A stretch of 64,000 nucleotides of DNA from Vallitalea sp. GTDB lineage: Bacteria; Bacillota; Clostridia; Lachnospirales; Vallitaleaceae. Shown piece by piece: positions 25,318 through 33,826 of the stretch. The notes beneath the pieces were generated by a model that worked only from the letters and a program-made list of their open reading frames with translations, did not search any database and was not told the origin of the DNA. The stretch is from NCBI RefSeq assembly GCF_025211055.1, contig NZ_JAOARO010000035.1, positions 62,001 through 126,000 of the forward strand, in the 5' to 3' direction. The first letter of the stretch is position 1. Every line of letters starts with the position of its first letter. A program made the position numbers and the translations under genes.

Positions 25318-26904
25318 CTATAGATTATTAACAGGGAGAAGTTCAACTTCTAATTTCTCACCATCCCATAGAACGTCTTTAATAATTTTTTTTATCAATA
25401 TCTTTTTTTGTTCATTGGATAATAGATTATGTATACTGCCATGAGCAAGGTAATTAAGATTATAATCATTATCAGTACCATTGGTGGTGGTATCAGTGAG
25501 CATTTTTAACTGTTTATTTAGTGATTCTAGTTTATCATCCATTTGTTCAATTTCATATATGATATATTTTGATGCCGAAGAAGTTTTACTTGATAATATT
25601 AAAGTCAGTTGATAGATTGCATTTTTGATTTCATTTATTTCTTTTTCTAACTTGCTTATTTCTTTATCTTTATCAAAATCAGTTTTTGTAGTAATATAGT
25701 TTTGTAATTTATCAATAAGCTTATCAACTGATAGATATTGTTCTATGGAGTCAAGAATTATTTCTTCACATAGGTTTCCTTTAATATTTTTTACGTGGCA
25801 GTCAGTATTATGAGTAGATTCTTTCACACGGCATTTATAATAAAAATGCTTCACATGCTTATCTTCATATTTGCAGATTATTTTCAGTGGTACTTTACAA
25901 TTTTTACATTTGATAAGAGGTGTTAAAATTGCCGTCTTACTACCTAAAGAGTAATTTCTATGTATATTGGATAATAATATTTTTTGGACTTTTATCCAAT
26001 TGGTTGATGTAACAATAGGACGATGAACACCAATAGAAATAATCCAACTGGACAGCTCTCTTTTATGAGGAGAATATTTTTTCTCATTATTCTTATTGTA
26101 AGCCATAATTCCATAGGTTCCATCAAAATCTTTACTACTTAATTCTTTATTGATTAATGAATTATTTTCTAGGAAATAATTATAAGCTTCATTATCTGCA
26201 CCCATATAAACTGGATTAGTCAATATGTTCTTTAGAGAACTAATATTAAAATCTTTATTATTTCTAGTTTTTAAGTTGTTTTTTAGTGTATATAGCTGTA
26301 ATTTGGTAAGAGAACCAAACTCTAAATACTTCTTGAAGATTGTTTCAACTAATTTACTTTCTTGGGGTACATTAGAGAGTATGGATATTGATTTTTTAGT
26401 ACTTTTGTCTACCATTCTTGTTGATTTATAGCCTAGGGGGGTTATACCTCCTAGCCATCTACCTGTTTCAGCTAATTTGTACATGTTGTCTTTGATTCTT
26501 TCAGCGATGGTTTCACGCTCCAGTTGTGCAAAGACGCTTGCTATATACATCATAGCACGCCCCATAGGGGTAGAAGTATCAAAATGATCTCTGATACTAA
26601 TAAATTCAATATTATGGGAGGTTAGTAGCTCTAATATATTGGAGAAATCCAACACATTTCTACTGACTCTATCCAATCTATAACATATGAGAACATCAAA
26701 TCTTCTTTCTTTTGCGTTTAGAAGCATTTCTTGATATCGGGGACGTTTGGTATTACCACCTGAAAAGCCTTCGTCTTCGTATATGTATAGATTTTTTACA
26801 TTGAAATTATTATAAGCATATTCTTTGCATAACTCTATTTGGTTTTTTATTGATTCGCCAGATTCTGTTATTTTAGATTTTCTTGAATAGATTCCTATAT
26901 TCAT
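25318..26904 (-). CDS. Large serine recombinase of element 1
   Basis: A 528-residue integrase. Catalytic domain at about 1-145 with YSRKS (catalytic Ser10), then RLDRVSRN and the GRAMMYIASVFAQLERE E-helix. Recombinase domain at about 160-290 (GGITPLGYKS onwards). Zinc ribbon KCKNCKVPLKIIC with a second Cys pair, then a coiled coil (KDKEISKLEKEINEIKNAIYQ, cited in part) near 400-480. It resembles SpoIVCA-type/phage integrases that act on attP/attB. The gene ends 24 bases from the core of attL, the usual position. An intact active site suggests it works. Confidence 0.93.
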   Translation of the reverse strand: MNIGIYSRKSKITESGESIKNQIELCKEYAYNNFNVKNLYIYEDEGFSGGNTKRPRYQEMLLNAKERRFDVLICYRLDRVSRNVLDFSNILELLTSHNIEFISIRDHFDTSTPMGRAMMYIASVFAQLERETIAERIKDNMYKLAETGRWLGGITPLGYKSTRMVDKSTKKSISILSNVPQESKLVETIFKKYLEFGSLTKLQLYTLKNNLKTRNNKDFNISSLKNILTNPVYMGADNEAYNYFLENNSLINKELSSKDFDGTYGIMAYNKNNEKKYSPHKRELSSWIISIGVHRPIVTSTNWIKVQKILLSNIHRNYSLGSKTAILTPLIKCKNCKVPLKIICKYEDKHVKHFYYKCRVKESTHNTDCHVKNIKGNLCEEIILDSIEQYLSVDKLIDKLQNYITTKTDFDKDKEISKLEKEINEIKNAIYQLTLILSSKTSSASKYIIYEIEQMDDKLESLNKQLKMLTDTTTNGTDNDYNLNYLAHGSIHNLLSNEQKKILIKKIIKDVLWDGEKLEVELLPVNNL

Positions 26905-27041
26905 TTAATTACTCCTTATATTTATTATATATAAGTATATGAATATAATTAGAGATTAAGAGCAGAAAAATAGTTTTCTGCTCTTAAGAAAGTGTAGAGT
27001 ATGATATTATTAAATATCGATAAGGATATTCACATTCATAA

Positions 27042-27461
27042 TTACTGCTTAGTAAGATTAACTTTATTTCCATGCATTTCTTCAGCAATTTCCCTTGCAT
27101 GGATTATAGTTTTTAAGATAATACTTCTTGTTTGTTCATCAATAAGTTCTCCATGGAATTTTAGACCATCAACTTCTTCTAATTTTTTAATAAAAGTATC
27201 AAGATCAACATCTATGGATTTATTATCGTCTAACTCTCTAATGGGAAGAGAATTATTACTTCTTCCTAGCAGATAATCAGTGGTAGTATTTAAAGCTAAA
27301 GCAATTCTATTAATTATTTCGCCCTTAGGCTCTCGAAGGTTATTCTCATATCTTGACATTGTTGCTTCTGTAACATGAACTTTTTCAGCTAATTCTTTTT
27401 GTGTAAGTTGCTTTTTTTTTCTAAGATTTAAAACTCGATAACCAATAGAATTATTATCCAT
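27042..27461 (-). CDS. XRE family repressor of element 1
   Basis: A protein of about 139 residues: N-terminal XRE helix-turn-helix (LTQKELAEKVHVTEATMSRY) and a C-terminal phage-repressor-like region (FIKKLEEVDGLKFHGELIDE). I choose the ATG at 27461 because a GGTG site precedes it; the GTG 12 bases upstream is possible. It lies between the recombinase and a divergent small XRE gene, with repeated TTACCA sites between them, so it is probably the element's maintenance repressor (CI-like). Confidence 0.85.
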   Translation of the reverse strand: MDNNSIGYRVLNLRKKKQLTQKELAEKVHVTEATMSRYENNLREPKGEIINRIALALNTTTDYLLGRSNNSLPIRELDDNKSIDVDLDTFIKKLEEVDGLKFHGELIDEQTRSIILKTIIHAREIAEEMHGNKVNLTKQ

Positions 27462-27538
27462 TATAAACACCACTTTAAATAATTATTTTTGTTATATATA
27501 TACCCTTTGAGATATTTCATTATTAGTATAATACTTAC

Positions 27539-27629
27539 TTACCAAAATTAAAATTAGTATTACCAAAAATACAAACTATTAGTTGACACTTACCAATTGG
27601 TATGGTACGATTTACTTGTTCGAATGGTA
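27539..27629. promoter_or_regulatory. Divergent promoter/operator region of element 1
   Basis: TTACCA occurs at 27539 and 27560, and the perfect palindrome TACCAATTGGTA at 27591-27602; its complement TGGTAA lies near 27,624. The palindrome sits in the 17-base spacer between TTGACA (27583-27588) and TACGAT (27606-27611), a promoter for the rightward gene. This is a lambda-like switch layout: operators between two divergent helix-turn-helix genes. Confidence 0.7.
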
Positions 27630-27648
27630 AGTGCTGGGAGGTGAATGT

Positions 27649-27894
27649 ATGAATACTTATAGATTAAAATCTGCCAGAGCTTCTATGGGATACACACAGG
27701 TAGAAATGGCAAGAAAACTATCCATAACACAAAAAACTTACAATAGAAAAGAACTTGGAGTAGTCGATTTCAATTTACGTGAAGTAACTAAAATTATTGA
27801 AATTTTGAAGCTAAATGTTGATAATGTGTATGGTATTTTTTTTAACGATAAACTTACCAGTTGTATATCAAATGAAGCTTCCGAAAATGCTTAG
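27649..27894 (+). CDS. Small XRE regulator (Cro-like) of element 1
   Basis: A small protein of about 81 residues that is almost entirely a helix-turn-helix: ARASMGYTQVEMARKLSITQ, then a short dimer tail. I start it at the ATG at 27649 because GGAGGTG lies 5-6 bases upstream; an upstream in-frame start would precede that site. It is divergent from the larger repressor and lies under an operator-spanned promoter, so a Cro/activator role is likely. No excisionase was otherwise found in element 1; this gene might serve that need. Confidence 0.75.
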   Translation: MNTYRLKSARASMGYTQVEMARKLSITQKTYNRKELGVVDFNLREVTKIIEILKLNVDNVYGIFFNDKLTSCISNEASENA

Positions 27895-28542
27895 TCAGAA
27901 AAAATATCACTATAATAAATATATTAAAGCAAATATATATTAAAAAGTAGATATATATTGATGTTTAATAATATTTTCTTGGAAAAAGACATTTAAGCTA
28001 CTAAACATAAAAAGTTATAATGACCATTAGAGTTTTAGTTCATTTCTATTAAGTTTAACACATGGTTAATACATTTACTTATAATATTATTGGCTTATTT
28101 AAATAAATTATGTTAGAATTTTAATAAAAAATAATAATTTATGTATAATAGATATTATAACAAATTAATAAAAATAGGTTACTACAGTATTTAATGTGTA
28201 GTGACCTTTTTATTTTATCCAATCCATTTTTACATAGAATATGAAATAGCCATTATTATGGTTAATAAGAACAAAATACTTTTTCAGATTTACTTCTATT
28301 AAAATTCAATTATTGAAAATCTTTTGTGTTGAAGCGATTAATTAAATGGTATATAATTAATAAAAGTAAAGTCAAAAATATAATTGAAACAATAAGAGAT
28401 TAATAATTATGTGAATTGAGAAATAGAATATAATTATGGTATTTTCATTCATATTTTAGATGTTACATGGTATAATTACTCTAGGCTATATGGAGTTTTA
28501 CTATTATTACATTATTTTAATAAGAGATATAAGGTGATATTA
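27895..28542. other. Non-coding stretch before murI in element 1
   Basis: About 650 very AT-rich bases with no convincing ORF. It holds a terminator at 28,176-28,211 and the leader of murI. A -10-like tggtataat near 28,470 could be the murI promoter. Confidence 0.4.
28176..28211 (+). terminator. Terminator in element 1
   Basis: aggttactac (28176-28185) pairs with gtagtgacct (28198-28207, one G-T pair) and is followed by TTTTTATTTT. It separates the regulator module from murI-lepB. Confidence 0.7.
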
Positions 28543-29298
28543 TTGAAAATTGGGTTTTTTGATTCAGGGATAGGTGGAATAACTGTTTTAAATGAAGCCA
28601 TTAAAATGCTACCAAATGAAGAATACATATACTATGCGGATTCAAAAAATGCTCCTTATGGGATCAAACCAAAGGAAGTAGTTAAGAAATACATATATAA
28701 TGTGGTTGAATTTCTTATATCTGAGGATATTGATGTTTTAGTTATTGCGTGCAATACAGCTACTAGTATAGCAGTCAAGGAATTAAGGAAAATCTATGAT
28801 ATTCCAATAATTGGAATGGAACCTGCTGTAAAATATGCTGTAGAACATGATAAAGATATGAGAGTTCTCGTAACAGCAACTGATTTGACTCTAAATGAGG
28901 AGAAATATCAGAAGCTGGTGGAGAGATTTGATAATGAGTCGAGAGTTGATTCGTTAGCACTTCCAAAGCTAGTAGAATATGCTGAGGATTTCATATTTGA
29001 TAAGGAAGAAGTTGTACCTTATCTAAGAAAACAGTTAGAGCCTTTTGATTGGAGTAAGTATGGTTCAGTTGTACTTGGTTGTACACATTTTCCGTATTAC
29101 AAAAAATATTTTAGAGAAATTTTACCTGAACATGTAGAGATATTGGATGGCAATGTGGGTACTATCAGGCACCTAAAAGATATCTTAGATAAAAATAGTA
29201 ATTCTTATGGTAGTGTAGACAAAAAATTGACATTCTATTATTCTGGTATAAAAGATGAAGATAACAGTATTTTGAAGAAATATCTTAACAAACTATAG
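28543..29298 (+). CDS. murI: Glutamate racemase
   Basis: About 251 residues. Motifs FFDSGIGGITVL (N-terminus), ACNTATS (first catalytic Cys) and LGCTHFPYY (second catalytic Cys) are intact. It makes D-glutamate for peptidoglycan. I prefer the TTG start at 28543 (protein starting MKIGFFDSGIGG, the family standard) with AAGGTGA 5-6 bases upstream; the GTG at 28534 falls inside that site. It lies inside element 1 and forms an apparent operon with lepB (45 bases apart). As a cargo gene on a 4.8-kb element this is odd: it is normally an essential chromosomal gene. Confidence 0.94.
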   Translation: MKIGFFDSGIGGITVLNEAIKMLPNEEYIYYADSKNAPYGIKPKEVVKKYIYNVVEFLISEDIDVLVIACNTATSIAVKELRKIYDIPIIGMEPAVKYAVEHDKDMRVLVTATDLTLNEEKYQKLVERFDNESRVDSLALPKLVEYAEDFIFDKEEVVPYLRKQLEPFDWSKYGSVVLGCTHFPYYKKYFREILPEHVEILDGNVGTIRHLKDILDKNSNSYGSVDKKLTFYYSGIKDEDNSILKKYLNKL

Positions 29299-29343
29299 AG
29301 TTATAGTTCTGGTAATTTAAGATGAAGATTGGAGTAGAAATGA

Positions 29344-29934
29344 ATGGTTAAAAAAATATTAAAAGAGGTAAAAGATATTATAATATTTGCAGTTATAGTT
29401 ATTGTTAGTGTAGTAGTTATTCAGAGTTACGTATTGGCATCTACTAAGGTTCAACAACATTCTATGGAAACTACTTTAATGGAAAATGATTTTTTATTTG
29501 CTGAGAAGATATCATATATTTTTACAGAAACTAAAAAAGGAGATATCATTGTATTCTTACAAGAGAGACCTGAAGGTTTTTGGGGGAATCCAATAGGTAT
29601 CTGTATTGAAGACACTCTAGGAAAATTCAAGAGAGATGATCCTAGAATGAGATATGTAAAAAGAATAATAGGTTTATCAGGAGATAAAATTGACATAAGA
29701 GATGGTAAGGTATATGTTAATGAGGAGCAGTTAGAGGAAACCTATACAAAAGGTATGACAGATGCTAGAAATATTGAATTTCCTTTAGTAGTTCCAGAAG
29801 GACAATTGTTTGTTCTTGGTGATAACCGAGAATATAGTTGTGATAGTAGAAATTTTGGATGTATAGATAAAGATAATATAGAAGGTAAAGTAGTTTTTAG
29901 ACTATGGCCTCTTAATAAGATAAGAGCATTTTAA
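29344..29934 (+). CDS. lepB: Signal peptidase I
   Basis: A 196-residue type I signal peptidase with one N-terminal membrane helix (about residues 10-30). The catalytic Ser lies in QQHSMETTL and the Lys in RYVKRIIGLSGDKI; the GDNREYSCDSRNFG box is present. The usual motif is PSGSMxPTL; here PSGS is replaced by QQHS, a diverged version of the substrate loop. It cleaves signal peptides at the outer membrane face. It is downstream of murI inside element 1. Its own substrates in this cell are unknown. Confidence 0.9.
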   Translation: MVKKILKEVKDIIIFAVIVIVSVVVIQSYVLASTKVQQHSMETTLMENDFLFAEKISYIFTETKKGDIIVFLQERPEGFWGNPIGICIEDTLGKFKRDDPRMRYVKRIIGLSGDKIDIRDGKVYVNEEQLEETYTKGMTDARNIEFPLVVPEGQLFVLGDNREYSCDSRNFGCIDKDNIEGKVVFRLWPLNKIRAF

Positions 29935-29952
29935 GACTATCAGCTTTATTAG

Positions 29953-30058
29953 ATAAGTTGAATTAAATAATTGCTATAGAGCCAGCAATTGTTTAGTTCT
30001 ATTCAACTTATACAATCAAGGAAAATAAATATATTGAACTTTTTTATTGGATGTATAT
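29953..30058. repeat. Dispersed hairpin repeat, copy B
   Basis: Related over about 100 bases to 23,153-23,253. The ends ataagttgaa and ttcaacttat are complementary, so the copy folds into a long stem. It lies after lepB, inside element 1 near attR. Confidence 0.6.
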
Positions 30059-30097
30059 ATGATATAGTTTAATATATAGAGTAACTTTTTATTAAAT

Positions 30098-30696
30098 ATA
30101 GCTTCTGCTATGTCATGTGTTACTAATAAAGCTGTTTTATTTTCATTTTTTATTATAGTACCGATTTCATCTCCAGCAGATAGCCTTGTCTGGTAATCAA
30201 GTGCAGCAAAAGGTTCATCTAATAATAATATTTCAGGTTTTAATGCTAGAGTTCTTATAAGAGCTGCTCTTTGTCTCATTCCACCTGAAAGTTGCGATGG
30301 TTTATAATTCTTAAAATCATATAAACCATATTGTTTGAGTAAACTATCTATATATTCAAGATTCTTGGCAGTAAGTTTATTATTTATTTCTAAGCCAAGT
30401 AATACATTTTTATACACTGTTCTCCATTCAAAAAGGTGATCCTTCTGTAGCATATATCCTATATAATGAGAATCATTATTCATCAAAGACTTATCAAGGA
30501 CAACTTCTCCGATTGAAGGCTGTATCAGACCGGATATAACCGATAATAGAGTCGATTTGCCACAACCACTTGGACCTACAATACTAATAAAATCTCCTTT
30601 ATTAATCATAAGGTTAATATTTTCTAAAGTCTTTGTTTCGCCTTTTGGGGTGTGATACGTATATGATAGATTTTGAATCTTAACTAAAGGAGACAT
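30098..30696 (-). pseudogene. ABC transporter ATPase, N-terminal fragment
   Basis: SsuB/ThiZ-type ATPase cut off by element 1. Walker A GPSGCGKST, Q-loop YMLQKDHLFEW, signature LSGGMRQRAALIR, Walker B EILLLDEPFAALD and switch His in VTHDIAEAI are all present; then the frame enters element DNA and stops at 30,016. I start it at the ATG at 30696 (GGAGG 5 bases upstream). The C-terminal 56 or so residues lie at 25,117-25,293. Although cut, this piece retains all nucleotide-binding motifs. Confidence 0.92.
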
Positions 30697-30770
30697 ATGA
30701 ACCTCCAACATATTTTTATATATACTATATTGTATTAAAATATATATTGTTATGTGTAAGATAAAATATG

Positions 30771-30802
30771 AAATGGTATTGATTTTCTATACAATACCAT
30801 TT
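30771..30802 (-). terminator. Hairpin after the repeat-domain protein gene
   Basis: Perfect 11-bp arms (aaatggtattg / caataccattt) with a 10-nt loop, just beyond the stop of the next gene. The T run is weak on the minus strand. Confidence 0.55.
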
Positions 30803-30809
30803 TTGTAAG

Positions 30810-31661
30810 TTATTTTTCATAAACTTGAACTGTTGATTTTATTCTATATTTACCTGATGGAACATTACCAATTAAATATTTACCTTCATTATTTGTTCTA
30901 GTTATTTGTATTAAGGTTTCAACCGTATCTTCAATAGAATAAAGTGCAATGAGTGCATTATTAATAGGCTCTTTTGTAGCATCATCAACTATAGTTCCGC
31001 AAATTATTCCAGTATTGGATTTGTCAGGTACTAAAATAATATCTAATGCTAAATATTCTTTGTCAGTAATAGCTGTTGTTTGAGATTGAGCATCAAAATA
31101 TCCTATTTTACTTACTTTTATATAATAACTACCATCATCAAGATCAATAAATAGATATTGGCCTGCATTATTTGTTACGGACATTCCTATATAAATGTCT
31201 TTTGCTTTTTCAGTTTTATAAAGTTGTACAAATGCTTCATCTATAGGTACGTTTTCAGATTTAACAATACCGAAAATAATATTTTTATTAGCATTAGTGT
31301 CAGCTTTGATTTTAATATTTACGTTCGTTTTTTTATTCTTTCTAACTGTTATTGAAATAGGATTTGCAAGAGTATAACCTTCTTTAGTTGCTGCTATCAT
31401 ATATGAGCCTGCTGGAATTGATGTAAGAATAAACTTACCAGTAACATTAGTGGTAGTATGTGCATAAGGTTTTAAGTCGGCAGTACATAATTTTACAGTA
31501 GCATTAGGAACAGGCTCGTTATTTGATATAACAGTACCTGTAATGATACCTACATTTTTGTTGGCATTTTCTTCTAATTCTAAATTGATATGATTTTCTT
31601 GTCTACCTTCAGAAATAAATTCATCACTATAAGAAATTTTATATTCATCATAACTGGTCAT
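30810..31661 (-). CDS. Three-repeat carboxypeptidase-regulatory-like (Cna-B type) protein
   Basis: About 283 residues with three repeats of the CarboxypepD_reg/Cna-B beta-sandwich type, each showing GTV.....PV.NA.V.L, then T...G.Y....L..GSY.I..SK.GY. The repeats lie at about 37-120, 125-205 and 210-283. No signal peptide or anchor motif is visible, so it may be cytoplasmic or spore-associated rather than on the surface. I choose the ATG at 31661 because GAGGTG precedes it. It lies 5 bases after a related gene. Function unknown; families like this often give stiffness or display binding modules. Confidence 0.75.
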   Translation of the reverse strand: MTSYDEYKISYSDEFISEGRQENHINLELEENANKNVGIITGTVISNNEPVPNATVKLCTADLKPYAHTTTNVTGKFILTSIPAGSYMIAATKEGYTLANPISITVRKNKKTNVNIKIKADTNANKNIIFGIVKSENVPIDEAFVQLYKTEKAKDIYIGMSVTNNAGQYLFIDLDDGSYYIKVSKIGYFDAQSQTTAITDKEYLALDIILVPDKSNTGIICGTIVDDATKEPINNALIALYSIEDTVETLIQITRTNNEGKYLIGNVPSGKYRIKSTVQVYEK

Positions 31662-31665
31662 GATT

Positions 31666-32394
31666 TCACCTCTTTCTATTTTTTGATTTAATTTCATAGA
31701 AAATAATTTCAGCATCATACTCTTTAACTACTAAGTCAAAATTGGAATTAACACTTTTTTTAACTCTATTTAGCTTAAAGATAGTTTTATTATTGTTCTT
31801 TAAGATCCTACATATTGTTTTAGGTATATACTTAGGATGTGAAACTGTTATTATATAATTATTAGATGGAATATTATATATTAAATAGTGACCTTTTTTA
31901 TTGGTATAAGTTGTTGTGATAATTTTATTAGGGTTATCTTCTAATCTTAGAGTTATCTTTGCATTAGGGATATATCTATAATTATAGTTATTACAAACAG
32001 TACCATAGAGTAATACTTTTCTAGTAATAGATTTTTTATGTAAATTAAAATTTAATCGTTGTATAATATCGGGATATATTTTGATTTTTTTAATAGAAGA
32101 TGTGAAAAACCGATCTTTAGTTGCAATTAATTGATATTTACCTGGAGCTAATATATTTTTGAAACTATATATTCCATATTTATTACTTTTTGTACAGTAT
32201 AATGGTTTAGAGTTAATGTTCAATACTTGAATAGTCGCATTTTGAATTGGTATATCTTTATATTTTATAGTTCCAGTCAACATAGTTTTTTGCATAGATA
32301 TTTTATCTAATTTCAAATCTATTCTTTTCTGCTGAAAAGGAGATAAATTAAAAGTTTTACTTTCTTTAAGTTCATAGATATCTGTAATTCGCAT
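31666..32394 (-). CDS. Two-repeat carboxypeptidase-regulatory-like protein
   Basis: About 242 residues, basic, with two repeats of the same beta-sandwich kind as the next gene (LTGTIKYKDIPIQNATIQVL ... GIYSFKNILAPGKYQLIATK and a second copy with YIPNAKITLRL ... HYLIYNIPSNNYIITVSHP). I choose the ATG at 32394, which has AGGAGA upstream; a longer frame exists but lacks a ribosome site. No signal peptide. The two genes are adjacent and co-directional, so they are likely paralogues of one operon. Unlike the acidic neighbour, this one is Lys-rich, so they might bind each other (speculative). Confidence 0.7.
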   Translation of the reverse strand: MRITDIYELKESKTFNLSPFQQKRIDLKLDKISMQKTMLTGTIKYKDIPIQNATIQVLNINSKPLYCTKSNKYGIYSFKNILAPGKYQLIATKDRFFTSSIKKIKIYPDIIQRLNFNLHKKSITRKVLLYGTVCNNYNYRYIPNAKITLRLEDNPNKIITTTYTNKKGHYLIYNIPSNNYIITVSHPKYIPKTICRILKNNNKTIFKLNRVKKSVNSNFDLVVKEYDAEIIFYEIKSKNRKR

Positions 32395-32572
32395 AATAAT
32401 GTCTCCTTTAATTTTTACTATTAAACTATAGCTATCTATAATAATATATGTTTCTTTGAAAAGAAAGGTGACAGGTTGTCTAAGTAAAAGTAATTTATAG
32501 TAGAAGTATTTCTTGAAATGTGATATCATATATATTAGTTAAACTATTATATATAAAAGTAAAGGTGGGTAT

Positions 32573-33802
32573 ATGAAAAAAATTAGGCTAGAAATCAAAC
32601 AGAAGAATGTTTTTTTATTATGTATTACATTACGAAATATCTTTGAAGCAATAGCTATGCCGGGGAATCTAGTGTTAACAAGTTTTATGATTTTTTTAGG
32701 GTTGGCGGATTATGAGATGGGATATATTCTTGGATTCATAGCTTTAACGAATGTGTTTCAATTATTTTCACCATTAATATATGAAAAATTTGGAAGTCCC
32801 AAGAAGATGGTATTAGTTACAAGAATCCTAAGATTTGCTATATTTTATTTGATAATGCTATTGCCTTTTTTAAAGAGTTCACGGTTTATCATTCTATTAT
32901 TTATTATATTCACATCTATGTCCTTTACATCTTTCATGGGAGGAACCTTTTTAGCTTGGAATGATAGAATAATACCTATGGACAGGAAAGGAAGATATTA
33001 CTCTACACGTAACTTGATAAGAAATGGTGTTGGAATAGTTATCCCATTATGTGTTGGTAGGATTCTTGACAGTTATGTACATACCACAGGGTTATTCATG
33101 ATAATATTTATTGTTAGTATCATATTTGCTGTTGGAGAAATACTTATTATTGCTAAATTGGAAGATTATCCATTAGTGACTAAGGGTAAACTATCTTTGA
33201 AACAAACATTGACCTTGCCATTAAAAGATACTAAGTACAGACAGTTTATTATATTCTCATTATTATGGATGTTCGCATGGAATTTCGGTAGACCATTTTT
33301 TAATATATATGCAATAAAATATGTGAAGCTTTCCTATGGTTTCATTGCTTTTACATCTAGCTTTACGGCTATTATAAAATTACTTCTTGCAAAAGTTTGG
33401 GGAGCAGGTGTTGATCGTTATGGTTTCAAGAAGATTCTTAAGTATACAGGATTATGTTATATGGCAACTCATTTTTTATGGTTTTTTATTTCAATAAATT
33501 CTCATATAATTTACTTTTTATTTTTCTTATTAAATGGTATATTTATGATAGGATTTAATATAGCTAAGTTCAATGTTAACTTAAAATTAACTGATCATCA
33601 GCATAGACTTTCATATATGGCAGTTAATGCGGCTATAACAGCAGTATTTTCTTTTTTTAGTACTAACATTAGTACGATAATCATTAGAGTAATCGACCCA
33701 ACATGGAAAATATTTTCATTAGATATTTTTCAAGTACTTTTTGGTATGGCAGGTATATTATATTTGATTGCTCTCGTTTACATAACTAAAAAAGATTTAT
33801 AA
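32573..33802 (+). CDS. MFS transporter
   Basis: A 409-residue permease with about 12 membrane helices and an MFS layout (loop after helix 2, FGSPKKMVLVTRILR; central cytoplasmic loop around residue 205). Substrate unknown. GGTGGG-type site upstream of the ATG. It is followed 24 bases later by an IclR regulator, probably as one unit. Confidence 0.8.
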   Translation: MKKIRLEIKQKNVFLLCITLRNIFEAIAMPGNLVLTSFMIFLGLADYEMGYILGFIALTNVFQLFSPLIYEKFGSPKKMVLVTRILRFAIFYLIMLLPFLKSSRFIILLFIIFTSMSFTSFMGGTFLAWNDRIIPMDRKGRYYSTRNLIRNGVGIVIPLCVGRILDSYVHTTGLFMIIFIVSIIFAVGEILIIAKLEDYPLVTKGKLSLKQTLTLPLKDTKYRQFIIFSLLWMFAWNFGRPFFNIYAIKYVKLSYGFIAFTSSFTAIIKLLLAKVWGAGVDRYGFKKILKYTGLCYMATHFLWFFISINSHIIYFLFFLLNGIFMIGFNIAKFNVNLKLTDHQHRLSYMAVNAAITAVFSFFSTNISTIIIRVIDPTWKIFSLDIFQVLFGMAGILYLIALVYITKKDL

Positions 33803-33826
33803 TACATAGAAAGGTACGGTGATAAA

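Larger units (their letters stand above)
25286..30105. mobile_element. Element 1: 4.8-kb serine-recombinase element in the ABC ATPase gene
   Basis: Boundaries are set by the 8-base core ATAGCTTC at 25286-25293 and 30098-30105 and by restoration of the ATPase frame when one copy is removed. The element ends carry matching inverted arms: AAAAGTTACTCTA (25308-25320) and TAGAGTAACTTTT (30077-30089). Joined head to tail they make a 56-base attP with 13-bp arms, whose exact centre falls inside the core. Contents: large serine recombinase next to the left end, divergent XRE regulators, murI and lepB. I see no replication or conjugation genes, so it is a small integrative element that moves by its own recombinase. 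Confidence 0.88.
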
